NCBI RefSeq assembly: GCF_950295315.1
Contig: NC_080185.1
Coordinates: 43,533,737-43,597,736, forward strand
Source of the DNA: Erinaceus europaeus
Taxonomy: Eukaryota > Chordata > Mammalia > Eulipotyphla > Erinaceidae
Reading direction: 5' to 3'
Length of the DNA: 64,000 nt
Shown here: one piece after another, positions 1 through 10,140 of the stretch
Numbering within the stretch: the stretch's first letter is position 1
Layout: each line of letters starts with the position of its first letter
The notes under the pieces: generated by a model
Seen by the model: only the letters and a program-made list of their open reading frames with translations
Told to the model about the DNA's origin: nothing
Database searches by the model: none
Program-made: the position numbers and the translations under genes

Positions 1-98
1 AAGAAAAAGAGCTGCTTTACTCTGCGTGAGACGCAGGTTTGAGCCCAGATCCCAAGACATTGAATGAAGCTGCGGTGCTGTGTGGTCTCATTCTCACT

Positions 99-136
<38 letters not shown>

Positions 137-161
137 TTCTCTCTCTCTCTCTTTCTTCCTT

Positions 162-211
<50 letters not shown>

Positions 212-245
212 TCTCTCTCCCTCCCTCCATCCCTCTTTGTCTGTA
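1..245 (+). repeat. SINE remnant (type D-like) with CA/CT tail
   Basis: The text GTGAGACGCAGGTTTGAGCC resembles a degenerate tRNA B-box region of the type D SINEs. It is followed by TGCTGTGTGGTCTC and then by (CA)n at about 102-131 and (CT)n at about 138-240. The head lies outside the window. Confidence 0.6.
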
Positions 246-352
246 TGGGGTTGAGGTGAGATTAATACTGGAAGCAGAGTAACAGAGGAGTAATACAGCC
301 ATGGAGCCCCAGTGATTATCCTGGTACAAAAAAAAAAAGTTCGTAATAGGGC

Positions 353-560
353 TGGAGGGGGCAGATGGTGGTGCACTTAGTTGAGCGCACATGTTACACT
401 GTACAAGAGCCTGGGTTCAAACCCCTCACTCCCACCAGCAGGAGGACCACTTCTAAGCAACAAAACCTCATGCCTGTGGCACCAAATGTCCAAGTTCAAT
501 TCCTGCCACCATCATAAACCAGAACTGAGCAGTACCTGGGTTAAAAAGAAAAAAAAATGA
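353..560 (+). repeat. Type B SINE head joined to type C SINE core
   Basis: The B-like head GATGGTGGTGCACTTAGTTG begins near 365. At about 463 it passes into a type C core (CACCATCATAAACCAGAACT) with an A-rich end. It is either a composite or one element truncated by another. Confidence 0.7.
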
Positions 561-763
561 AGATGAATAAAAAAAAAAAAACAGGATGAACAGAAATCTC
601 AGAATCAAAGAGGACACTCCAAATGGAATTCCTTTTGCTTCATCAGTTCACTGCTGGTACGTTGTCTGCCTTCTCTCTTTTCATCACAGGAATTATATCA
701 AGTCTGGGAAGCATATAAGAACTAAAGAAATGGATCATCTATAACTTCCCAGCTCTGACATGT
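561..763. other. Intronic sequence, no gene or clear repeat
   Basis: Single-copy-like intron 13 sequence that forms the flank of the LTR-tRNA insertion. It contains no exon of DOCK11 that I can recognise. Confidence 0.5.
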
Positions 764-802
764 AAGGTCATGTATACATGTAAGGCCATGTATATGCCTG
801 GG
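764..802 (+). repeat. 39-bp direct repeat, left copy
   Basis: Identical at all 39 positions to 1455-1493. It contains two imperfect 18-bp units (CATGTAAGGTCATGTATA / CATGTAAGGCCATGTATA, the first starting just upstream). It abuts the TG that begins the LTR and behaves like a target-site duplication, though 39 bp is far longer than retroviral integrase makes (4-6 bp). Confidence 0.9.
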
Positions 803-1382
803 TGTGGTGACGCAGTGTACCGGCAACCATGGACGGAAGTTCCGACAGAGTGCAGCCTTGGTGATAGAGTATGCAGTGATCTGGATAAGTGGCACATGGT
901 GAACCATGGGCGAATCCAGTCTGTGCTGGTGTACAAAGCATTGTGGGTAGGCTGAATAGGCTTAAAGGTACAACCAGCCAGAAGACGCTCTCTTGCTGTT
1001 TGGCTGCTGCTGCTTCTCCTGGTCAGAAGCATCTCAGTGGAGGTGCTCCAGGCATCCATCCACCATGGCTACGTCTCCTGGAAACTGAACATGTGTGACT
1101 CTGTGAGCCGGTAAACTTTTAGACCCCTCTACAGCCAGGAGCAACCTTTACCAGAGCTGATAATTGTTGATCTTATGGGACTAAACTTTTGGTAAATATA
1201 CTCAGACTTTATGGAACTAGCATACTCTTAACACTTGACGATAATTGCTTATTTTGCCTTTTACCTGTTTCACCCTAATAAACCTTGTATTGTTTAAACC
1301 AATTCTCAGCTCCCACTGTGAATCCTTTTACATGCCGCAGCAGCACCAAACCCAAAACCCTTTTTAAAGTTAACTTACAACA
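803..1382 (+). mobile_element. Endogenous retrovirus LTR (class II-like), plus strand
   Basis: The element begins TGTGGTGACG and ends TTACAACA, with imperfect terminal inverted repeats TGTGG/CAACA. A polyadenylation signal AATAAA lies at 1277-1282, placing R/U5 downstream and about 470 bp of U3 and R upstream. Two bases (AA) separate the end from a primer-binding site for tRNA-Lys, which points to a betaretrovirus-like (ERVK) element. No gag, pol or env follows. Instead an almost complete tRNA copy follows and then a flanking repeat, so this is not an ordinary solo LTR. It lies antisense to DOCK11. Confidence 0.85.
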
Positions 1383-1384
1383 AA

Positions 1385-1452
1385 TGGTGCCCAACGTGGG
1401 GCAAGAACCCACGACCCTGAGATTAAGTCTCATGCTCTACCGACTGAGCTAT
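1385..1452 (-). pseudogene. Reverse-transcribed copy of tRNA-Lys primer attached to an LTR
   Basis: On the minus strand this reads as tRNA-Lys from about position 7 to the 3' CCA. It holds the D-arm text TAGCTCAGTCGGTAGAGCAT, the anticodon arm, the T-arm text GTGGGTTC and the 3' end CACGTTGGGCACCA. The CCA is not encoded in nuclear tRNA genes, so the source was a mature tRNA. Differences from tRNA-Lys(CUU) as I remember it are two bases missing from the anticodon loop, GA to TT at positions 57-58 of the T loop, and G73 to A. The first 18 bases (1385-1402) are the normal retroviral primer-binding site, and the other 50 are not expected in a provirus. It is not a functional tRNA gene: it lacks the 5' acceptor strand. 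Confidence 0.88.
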
Positions 1453-1454
1453 GA

Positions 1455-1493
1455 AAGGTCATGTATACATGTAAGGCCATGTATATGCCTGGG
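1455..1493 (+). repeat. 39-bp direct repeat, right copy
   Basis: Perfect copy of 764-802. It starts two bases (GA) after the end of the tRNA copy and is followed by CATT and an A run at about 1498-1510. Confidence 0.9.
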
Positions 1494-1509
1494 CATTAAA
1501 AAAAAAAAA

Positions 1510-1952
1510 AGGAGTCCCAGAGGGTTAAAGAATATGAAAGCTGGGAGTTGGACGGTAGTACCGTGGGTTTAGCACAGGTGGTGCAAAGCACAAGGACTGG
1601 CGTAAGGATCCCAGTTCGAGCTCCTGGCTCCCCACCTGCAGGGGAGTCGCTTTACAGGCGGTGAAGCAGGTCTACAGTTGTCTATCTTTCTCTACCCTCT
1701 CTGTCTTCCCCTCCTCTCTCCATTTCTCTGTCCTATCTAACAACGATGACATCAATAACAACAACAATAATAACTACAATAATAAAACAACAAGGGCAAC
1801 AAAAGGGAATAAATAAATAAATATTTTTTAAATGAATAGGAAAGCTATCAGAAGAGGGGATGGGATATGGAGTTCTGGTGTGGGAATTGTACCCCTCTTA
1901 TCCCATGGTTTTGTCAGTGTTTCCTTTTTATAAATAAAAATTAAAAAAAAGA
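1510..1952 (+). repeat. U repeat, 3' end, split by a SINE
   Basis: CCCAGAGGGTTAAAGAATA continues after a type A SINE as GAATAGGAAAGCTATCAG and ends in TTTTATAAATAAAAATT. It is the same family as 48471-48925 and 55015-55770. Confidence 0.8.
1543..1833 (+). mobile_element. Type A SINE inserted in U repeat
   Basis: Nearly full-length type A with the pyrimidine-rich body, the AACAACGATGACATCAATAA segment and an (AATA)n tail. The target-site duplication is GAATATGAAAGCT at 1530-1542 and GAATAGGAAAGCT at 1834-1846, with one mismatch. Confidence 0.9.
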
Positions 1953-2229
1953 AAAGAATACCTTGTGGAAAGATTGGGGGAAAAAAGGAGTGCCTATCGC
2001 AACTGATAAGGTATCAATGAACAAAAGTTACCCAAAACTCTCTCTAGTCCTTCTTTTCACAAGCAAGCAGAAATCAGACTGTCATAAAACTAGCATAGAT
2101 GTGGAAAAAAATAAGTCATATTAAAAGCTTTTTGCATGCATGCTTTTTTACATACACTATTTTCAGAACACACCAGTTTTATCCCCCAGGTGAGCACTAA
2201 CAAAAATCACATAAAACTATCAGAAAAGG
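1953..2229. other. Intronic sequence, nothing recognised
   Basis: AT-rich, single-copy-like intron 13 sequence without a coding segment that I can support. Confidence 0.5.
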
Positions 2230-2345
2230 TTGGGGAGATAGCCCAGTAATACAGCATAGACCTCATGTTTCCAGAGAACTCAGGCTCAATCCCTCGGCAC
2301 CAGCAACAGCCAGAGCTGAACAGTGCTTTTGTCAAAAACTCAATA
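2230..2345 (+). repeat. Type C SINE
   Basis: GGGGAGATAGCCCAGTAATA head, CTCAGGCTCAATCCCTCGGC B-box region and CAGAGCTGAACAGTGCTTTT core. Confidence 0.75.
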
Positions 2346-2346
2346 A

Positions 2347-2545
2347 AGGGGCCTGTGGTGGCACATCTGCCAGAGCATACAGACTACAATGCTTAAGGAC
2401 CCAGGTTCGACCCCCAGTCCCCACCTGCAGTGGGGAAGATTCATGAGCAATGAAACAGTGCTGCAGGTGTCTCTCTTTCTCTACCTTCCTCTTCTCTCTT
2501 GATTTCTCTGTCTCTATCTAATAAATAAAAACCTATTTTAAAAAA
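2347..2545 (+). repeat. Type B SINE
   Basis: GGGGCCTGTGGTGGCACATC head, CCCAGGTTCGACCCCCAGTC B box, CT-rich body and an AATAAATAAAAACC tail. Confidence 0.85.
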
Positions 2546-2549
2546 ACTT

Positions 2550-3142
<593 letters not shown>

Positions 3143-3194
3143 TTAGTACATACTGTGATATACTCAGTGGTCTCTGTAGGCTGTTTTGCGCAGA

Positions 3195-3320
3195 TTCTTT
3201 TATTTACTTTACCAGAGTACTGCCCGGTCCTGGCTATGGTGGTGCAGGCCATTAACCTGGCAACTCAAAGCCTCCTCAGGCACGAAAAGTCAGTTTGCGT
3301 AACCATGACGCTCTCTCCCC
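3195..3320 (-). repeat. Type C SINE, minus strand, old
   Basis: TTTACCAGAGTACTGCCCGG and TGGTGGTGCAGGCCATTAAC match a diverged reverse type C core. Confidence 0.65.
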
Positions 3321-3654
3321 AGCCCAGCCCAGAAAGCTCATCTTCAACCACAAGCTTAGTGCTGGAACCTTTCATGTCACACTGTTTTTAAAGTTCTCAA
3401 TGTTGCTTTCATTAGTGACTTTCTGGCTTGTCCCCAGCTGCACAAGGAATGTGTGGGTGTCAACATTGCTATTTGCCCCTTGTGTCTGACTGGGTTTGGC
3501 AGGTGCATCCTTAGACCTAAAGAATACTGCTTGGCTTAGTTGGTGAGTTCTAAAACAGGCTGTGTTTCTCATGTGGAATTTGATATGCATTTTTAAATGT
3601 AGTTGCGTATAACTCCAGATCAACTCACATATTTAATGAATTAAAACTGATGAT
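3321..3654. other. Intronic sequence, nothing recognised
   Basis: Single-copy-like intron 12 sequence; short open frames here show no similarity that I know. Confidence 0.5.
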
Positions 3655-3777
3655 AGTGGACTGGAGAGACAGTGTAGTAGTTCTGCAAATGATCTTCATG
3701 CCTGAGTGTTTGAGGTCCCAGGTTCAATCCCCAGAACCACCATAAGCTAGAGCTTAGCAGTGTCCTGGTGTCTCTGT

Positions 3778-3824
<47 letters not shown>

Positions 3825-3860
3825 TCATTAAAATAAAATAAATAAAATTTAAAAAGAGTA
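3655..3860 (+). repeat. Type C SINE with (TG)n tail
   Basis: CCCAGGTTCAATCCCCAGAA and CACCATAAGCTAGAGCTTAG, then (TG)n at about 3782-3822 and CTCATTAAAATAAAATAAAT. Confidence 0.85.
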
Positions 3861-3904
3861 TACCATATTATAAAAAATGATGGTAGCTTAGAGCAAAAAA
3901 ACAA

Positions 3905-4140
3905 ATTCCATGGAGATAAAAGTCACAAGTATACACATATACCCAAGGACCTCCTATTCAGCCATAAAAATACAAAACCTTGCCATTTGTGATAGCATGG
4001 ATAGACCTTGAGGGTATTATGAAAAGTGAATTAAGTTAGAAAACAAACACTAGGTGTGAAACATAGAGAAACAAAACAGAACAACGATGAGATATAGAAA
4101 ACATATTGGAGGTTTTAGAAGGATGCATTAAAAAAAACGT
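3905..4140 (+). repeat. L1 3'-end fragment, old
   Basis: TTCAGCCATAAAAA, GATAGCATGGATAGACCTTG and AAAGTGAATTAAGTTAGAAA follow the order of the end of L1 ORF2 and the start of the 3' UTR in mammalian L1s. Confidence 0.7.
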
Positions 4141-4204
4141 GTAGAGGGTTCATTGATGGAGAGAGGTGAAAAAGAGCTTTTTGGTGGTAATCACAGTGTT
4201 TTTT

Positions 4205-4345
4205 GTTTTCTAAATAGAGACAAGAAAGGGGGGGAGAGAGAGAGAGAACACCACAATACTGGTTTCCTTCAATGCAGTGAGGACCGAACTTGAACCTGGG
4301 TTAAGCACATGGGAAGCAGCGCCAAATCCAAGTGAGCTGTAATCA
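4205..4345 (-). repeat. Type D SINE remnant, minus strand
   Basis: GA-rich tract followed by GAACTTGAACCTGGGTTAAG, the reverse of a tRNA-like B-box region. Diverged. Confidence 0.5.
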
Positions 4346-4499
4346 TCAATCCAAATCTTGGTGTACTGTTTACCAATGTAGACTTACATGGCCATACACG
4401 GAAACTTACATTTGAAAAGTCACTTTTAGCTCAAGAAAAAAAGTATATAACATAAACTCCCCTGCCTGCATTTCCACTTGAGTTCATCAAAACAGTATT

Positions 4500-4720
4500 T
4501 TCCCAGTTCGAGCCCCCGGCTCCCCACCTGCAGAGGAGTCGTTTCACATGTGGTGAAGCAGGTCTGCAGATGTCTGTCTTTCTCTCTCCCTCTCTGTCTT
4601 CCCCTCCTCTCTCCATTTCTCTCTGTCCTATCCAACAACGATGTCATCAATAACAACAATAATAACTACAACAATAAAACAAGGGCAATAAAAGGGAATA
4701 AATAAATAAATATCAAAAAA
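4500..4720 (+). repeat. Type A SINE, 5'-truncated
   Basis: Starts at the B-box region (CCCAGTTCGAGCCCCCGGCT) and runs through the CT body to ATAAATAAATATC. Confidence 0.88.
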
Positions 4721-4743
4721 TATATTTTTTTCAAAAGTGGAGA

Positions 4744-5020
4744 CCAGGGCCAGGTGGTGGCGCACCTGGTAGAGTGCACATGTTACAATGCTCAAGGACG
4801 GGTTCAAGCCCCTGGTCCCCTCCTGCAGGAGGAAAGCTTTACAAGCAGTGAAGCAGGTCTGCAGGTGTCTTATCTTTCTCTCCACCTCTCTGTCTTCCCC
4901 TCCTCTCTGTCTCTGTCCTATCTAACAACGATGACATCAGTAACAACAATAATGACTACAACAACAATAAAAATGGCAACAAAAAGGTAAAATAAATAAA
5001 TAAATATTAAAAAAACAAAA
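4744..5020 (+). repeat. Chimeric SINE: type B head, type A body
   Basis: The head GGCCAGGTGGTGGCGCACCT and the GGAAAGCTTTACAAGCAGTG segment are type B. From CTATCTAACAACGATGACAT onward it is type A. It points to exchange of modules between the two families. Confidence 0.75.
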
Positions 5021-5217
5021 AAGTGTTTTTCCTAAACTGTGAGCATTCTCAAAGATTGATTATGTGTGAGCACTGTAGAGAACAATCTCCTCAGGTCGCT
5101 TGTCTACTCCTGTTATCACTCAAGTTTCCACAACTGAGAATTCAGAAAAGCATGACTTTTCTTCAAGTCAAATAAAGATGACTTTGTGGCCATACACTTT
5201 ATAAAAAAATGCATTTC

Positions 5218-5430
5218 AGGGGGACGGACCTGCGTAAGGATCCCAGTTCAAGCGCCCCCAGCAACCTGTAGGGGAGTCTCTTCACAAGAGGTGAAGCAGG
5301 TCAGTCCCCCCCGCTCCATTTCTCTCTGTCCTATCCAACAATGATGACATGAATAACAACAATAATAATAACTACAACAATGAAATAACAAGGGCAACAA
5401 AAGGGAATAAATAAATATTTTTAAAAGATG
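5218..5430 (+). repeat. Type A SINE, truncated and deleted
   Basis: Starts at CCTGCGTAAGGATCCCAGTT, lacks part of the CT body, and ends with AACAAAAGGGAATAAATAAA. Confidence 0.85.
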
Positions 5431-5474
5431 TATTTCAAAAAAGCCTAACTTGCCATATATATACATATAAATCC

Positions 5475-5612
5475 CAGGCAGGGGTTGATAGCATAATGGT
5501 TATGCAAAAAGACTTTCATGCCTAAGGCTCCAAAGTCCCAGGTTCAGTCCTCCCCACCACCATAAGCCAGAGCTGAACAGTGCTCTGACTTAAAAAAAAA
5601 ATAGGTAAGGGC
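5475..5612 (+). repeat. Type C SINE
   Basis: GATAGCATAATGGTTATGCA head, CCCAGGTTCAGTCCTCCCCA and CACCATAAGCCAGAGCTGAA. Confidence 0.9.
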
Positions 5613-5624
5613 TTTAAAAAAAAA

Positions 5625-6222
5625 TCCCTTTTTCCAACTATGGTACCATCTCCCCAGACAATAACCTGGGTCTACTTACATATTAGATGTCAGGCGCAGG
5701 CAAAAACTAGTAAAGTCATGAGCCCCTTGGAATATTCCTAAAATACACCTACTAGCTTTCTCCAAAATGAAGACCCCAAATCTTCATCTGAAATATTCTT
5801 GCTGTTAGGTTCATGATTAGTCAACAATTTGTTTGGCTTTCTATCTTAACTCTTTTTCAGCCACCAGGTTCTAGATGATACTATGATGCCAATCTGACTT
5901 CCTTGGGCAGAGGACCCCACCATGTGTCTGTCTTGGAGCCCCTCCTCCTCAGATCCTTGCTCCACTAGGGAAAGAGAGAGACAGGCTGAGAGTATGGATT
6001 GACCTGTCAATGTCCATGTTCAGCGAGGAAGCAATCTTAGAAGCCAGACCTCCTACCTTCTGCACCCCACAATGACCCTGGGTCCATACTCCCAGAGGGA
6101 TAAATAATAGGAAAGCTCTCAAGGGAGAGGAACTCGGGGGGTGTGTATTGTGTGAAAATGCACCCCTCTTATCCTATAGTCTTGTCAATATTTCCATTTT
6201 ATAAATAAAATTTTTAAAAAAC
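5625..6222 (+). repeat. U repeat, unspliced-type copy
   Basis: Opens CCCTTTTTCCAACTATGGTA, contains CTTAACTCTTTTTCAG directly before CCACCAGGTTCTAG, and ends TTTTATAAATAAAATTTTTA. Its small reading frame starting at ATGCCAATC is closed by a stop at the fourth codon. Confidence 0.8.
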
Positions 6223-6639
6223 CACACCTTTGTTGCTGTGAACAAGCTCTGGTGTTTCAATACAAAGAAAGGGAGGGAACAGAGAATCCCAAACTGCATT
6301 TGTGCCTGTGCTTTACTGAGAGTTCTAACTTAGATAGGACCAGAATTACGTAAGCTTTCTCTGCATGCATATGGAACAATCATGTTATAATTCCCTGTCC
6401 AGTTCAGCTCCTTCCAAATGTAAGTGCTTCCAAACAGCCTGTTAGTTGCTTGTATCTGTTGTTTCAGGAAGCCCTATGCAAATTCAAGTCGAAGAATCCA
6501 CCAAGTTTTATTTTTCTACTTGGGTTATTACCAAGTGGAATTACTACAGTAATTCCCAGTTTCCAGAGCATTTCAATCACATTATTTCATTTGTTCCCGT
6601 TAGAAGCCTCTGAGGTACACAGGACAGAAGAGTGAGCTT
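6223..6639. other. Intronic sequence, nothing recognised
   Basis: Single-copy-like intron 12 sequence; no exon consensus that fits DOCK11. Confidence 0.5.
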
Positions 6640-6825
6640 GTGGGAAGAGAAGACAACATAATGATTATATAAAAAGATGTTCATGCCTAAGGCTCTGCGG
6701 TCCCAGGTTCCCCCACACCCCTGTAAGTCAGAGTTGAGTAATACTCTGGTCTCTCTGTACCATTTTCTCTGTATCGCTCTGTCTCATTAAACTAAGTTAA
6801 ACAAAATATATTTTTAAAAGTAAGA
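6640..6825 (+). repeat. Type C SINE
   Basis: ACAACATAATGATTATATAA head, TTCATGCCTAAGGCTCTGCG core and CTCATTAAACTAAGTTAAAC tail. Confidence 0.8.
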
Positions 6826-7227
6826 AGAAACTTGTATAATAAGATACTGAACACTTCCCCAAAAGCCAATGGTTCCTAAGGAGCCTGGATAATAGACGGC
6901 TCAGTTTCCAATTCCCAACCAAAAAGCATGGAATAAAGGTAGTCAAATTTCCTGGGTTCAAATTCTGCCTCTACCACTTAGATAAGCCACACCCTCTCTA
7001 AGTCTCAGCAGTTCATCTATGGTCTCAAAGGTGGGATGAAGGAGCACTAAAGGGGAGGCTGGGAGACAGAAGTCCCTATGGTGGAATAAGGTGATGATGG
7101 TTGAAATGTATTCAGACCTATCTTTGGAGAGTGTTCAAATCTACCCTCATGTTAACATCCCTATAAATCAGCATGCTCTACAGTAAAGTAATACTGGAGT
7201 TCAGGAAAAAAATGGGTATGTTGAGAA
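6826..7227. other. Intronic sequence, nothing recognised
   Basis: Single-copy-like intron 12 sequence with no supportable coding segment. Confidence 0.5.
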
Positions 7228-7445
7228 TAGTAGCTTTTTAAATTTTCGTTTACTTATTTGATAGAACAGAGAGAAATTGAGTGGGGGAAGGGGAGCTAGA
7301 AAGAGAAATATAAAGGGAGACATCCAACACTGCTCCAATGCTCATGAAGCTTCCTTCTTGTAGGTGGGGACCAGGTACTTGAAGCTGTGCCCCTGTGAAC
7401 TGTAATGTGTGCACTCAACCAGGTGCATTGCCACTTGGCCCTGAG
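7228..7445 (-). repeat. Type B SINE, minus strand
   Basis: TTACTTATTTGATAGAACAG, then TAGGTGGGGACCAGGTACTT and CACTCAACCAGGTGCATTGC. Confidence 0.85.
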
Positions 7446-7629
7446 AACAAAAGCACTTTCCTAAACTTGTCTGGGTTAAGGGAAGGCATGTGCACTGGTA
7501 CCTGGTTTGAATGCATCACCTAAAGTGCACCTCACAAGCACCTCTCTACTGGCCCCACATCACTTTCCAGACTACCTCTGCTACCACTGGGGTACAGACT
7601 TCAGTGCTTAAACACATGGTGATTAAGAT

Positions 7630-7960
7630 GGAGAGTTTTGGTCCAGACTCCCAGAGAGGGTGAGTGGGCTTCTGTGAGATGCTGGGTTGCTCAAAACTCT
7701 GGTGGTGGGGACTGTGTGGAGGTGGTGCGGCCCTGCTGTCTTACAATCTTGGTCCCTGGAGGCAACAAGCTTCACAAACAGTGCAACAGTGCTGCGGCTG
7801 TCTCCCTTTCTGTCTCTCTCCCTCCCATCTCAATTTCTCTCTGACCTATCAAATTAAAAAGGAAAAAAATGGCCACCGGAAGTAATGGATCTGTCACGCA
7901 GGCACGGAGCCCCAATGAAATCCTGGTGGCAAGTAAATAAATATTTAAAAAATAATAATA
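7630..7960 (+). repeat. U repeat fragment followed by SINE body with long tail
   Basis: CTCTGGTGGTGGGGACTGTG resembles the U repeat end. From about 7752 a B-like body with the long-form tail (CACGGAGCCCCAATGAAATC) takes over. Confidence 0.6.
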
Positions 7961-8334
7961 ATAAAAGACGATTGAGTGAGTTCTTTCAAGCAGACCCAGG
8001 TTCAAATCCAGCTTTCCCCGCAGTTGGTATGCAGTGGCGGGCTGCTCACTCAACCTCCCCTCACTATGGGTTCCTCATTGGTGAACTGGCAGTCATCAAA
8101 ATATTTCTTAATCCGAAGTGAAACATGTTGAGGTGGTACTGGATGCACTGCTTAGGTTTAGATCAACAGATGCAGTATCAATTGGTATGGGTCGAGAGAG
8201 AAGCATGCAGGAAAATGAGCTATGCCCCAGAGGTTCCAGGACTGGGAGAAATAATGGGTTTTATAGAGAATAGAGAGGGTTCCTACATCTTAGTGGTTAA
8301 GAAGGCATTTGGTTGACCTTGAAAATCCCATTGT
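7961..8334. other. Intronic sequence, nothing recognised
   Basis: Single-copy-like intron 12 sequence. Confidence 0.45.
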
Positions 8335-8340
8335 TAGGAT

Positions 8341-8698
8341 TTTCTTCTTTCTTTTTTTCCTTTTTTTTTTTTTTTGTTTGCCTCCAGGTTGTTGCTGGGA
8401 CTCAGTGCCTGCACTAGGAAACCACTGCTCCTGGAGGCTATTTTTCCTCTTTTGTTGCCCTTATTGTTTATTGTTGTTGTTATTGCTGTCATTGTTTTCG
8501 GATAGGACAGAGAGAAATCGAGAGAGATGGGGAAGACAAAGAGGAGGAGAGAAAGATAAGACACCTGCAGACCTATTTCACTGCCTGTGAAGCAACCCCC
8601 TGCAGGTGGGGAGCTGGGGGTTCAAACCGGGATCCTTATGCCGGTCCTTGCTCTTGGCACCATGTGCACTTAACCCGCTGCGCTACTGCCCAGCTCCC
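8341..8698 (-). repeat. Type A SINE, long form, minus strand
   Basis: Reads GCCTCCAGGTTGTTGCTGGG (long-form tail) through GGATAGGACAGAGAGAAATC to CCGCTGCGCTACTGCCCAGC. A complete element. Confidence 0.93.
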
Positions 8699-8889
8699 TG
8701 GATTTTCTGTATCATACAAGACCTCACCATGATTTATGATATTTAATGCTATTTTAATATAGCTCTATTTAATATCTTGCCACAGCTAGTTGCTTCTGGT
8801 CTGTGGTCTAAGATTACAGTGATTTAATATTTCTAAAAAGTCATTATTATATTATTAAACAAATTGTTTTTCTTTATATCTTAATGCTT

Positions 8890-9130
8890 TTAGCCACCAA
8901 GGTGTGCCACCACCTGGCCCCTCATCTTTAGCTTTTCTTAAAGACCTGTTTTATGTATTTAGTTTTGATAACGACAAGAGAGAACTTAAAAAGGTAAAGG
9001 GAAAAATAGAAAGAAGGAAAGAAAGAGGGAGATGGAAATGGGAGATGGGAGAGGGTGAAAGAGAGACACCTGCAGCATTGATTCACCACTTATGAAACTT
9101 TCTCCCGACAGGTGGGGACCAGAGGCTTGT
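8890..9130 (-). repeat. Type B SINE, minus strand, split
   Basis: GGTGTGCCACCACCTGGCCC at the start belongs to the 5' end of one B copy. From 8930 a second one runs through a GA-rich body to GACAGGTGGGGACCAGAGGC. Confidence 0.75.
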
Positions 9131-9640
9131 TGTTCTTCAGCTTTCTGTACTGTCTGAATTTTCTACAAGATACTGTACTTAATCTTTCTAATCAGAATAA
9201 ATGGAACGCTATTTTTATTTCAAGGGAAAAAGACATCTTTGTTCTTAAGCCACTTGCCACTTTAACTCCAAACTGCATTTGAGTTTCTATTCAGCAGCAA
9301 ATGTCCAGAGGACAGACCGTCAATTCTACCCCACCTAACCTTATGGCCTCCATCCTGGTGAGAGGTCAAAGTGCCAGGGAGCTGTCAGGCTCTTTCTGAA
9401 GGGAGCTCTTTGCACCAGACAGGATGGGACAGAGTAGTATTACAGCTGGAGCACAAGCAGCCCCTTCCCGTCACTTCCAACCAGAAACCCCTGTATAAAG
9501 GGTTCTTTATGCTCCATTCCAACTACCTACTCACCATGGTGCTAGAAAGCAAGGGAGGGAGTGTTAAAGGAGGGGCAGTCGTTCCTTCAAATACCCAAGT
9601 CTCTGAGGCACCCCCTACCTTGCTCAGAAGTATGTACAAG
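9131..9640. other. Intronic sequence, nothing recognised
   Basis: Single-copy-like intron 12 sequence, fairly GC-rich at 9280-9600. A 124-codon open frame beginning at 9371 has no similarity known to me and runs into a SINE, so I do not call it a gene. Confidence 0.5.
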
Positions 9641-9870
9641 GACTGGATGATGGTGTACCCAGTAGAGCCTACACGCTGCTATTCAAAGAGCCCAAGTTCA
9701 AGTCCCCAATCCCCACCAACAGGGGGGTGCTTGGCAAGCATCTAAGCAGTGCTACAGGTGTCTCTCTTCCTCTTTACCTCTCTACCTCCCCCTCTCTTTT
9801 CAATTTCTGTCTCCATTAAAAACAGAACAACAAGAACAAAAATCAAACAAAAACAAAAGGGGGGAAGGTA
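9641..9870 (+). repeat. Type B SINE
   Basis: GGATGATGGTGTACCCAGTA head, CAAGTTCAAGTCCCCAATCC B box and a CT-rich body. Confidence 0.8.
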
Positions 9871-10140
9871 TGTTCAAAGTGTGTTTGTGTATTTTTGTGT
9901 TCCATCTCACAAAATATTTCCTTTACCCAATCAGTCTCTCTGAAAATGTGTCTTTACCAATTCCACTAGCCAATTATTGACAGTACATTCGCTGATAACA
10001 CTTTTTCCCTCAAAGTTGTCAAAAACAAAACAAAACAATCCCCCGCCCCCAACCCCCCACAAAAACCCTCCACAGAGAACTTAGGAGAAACAGAAGGCTC
10101 TTAAAAACACTGGCCTGAAACTATGACATAACCCAAGGAT

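Noticed and set aside
761..1382. LTR start placed at 761 (TGTAAGG)
   Set aside because: The 39-bp repeat ends just before TGTGGTGACG at 803, and the inverted-repeat match to the LTR end is better there. 761-802 is target sequence.
8341..8698. tRNA genes suggested by A/B boxes
   Set aside because: The A and B boxes here and at dozens of other sites are SINE heads with CT-rich bodies and AATA tails, not cloverleaf tRNAs.
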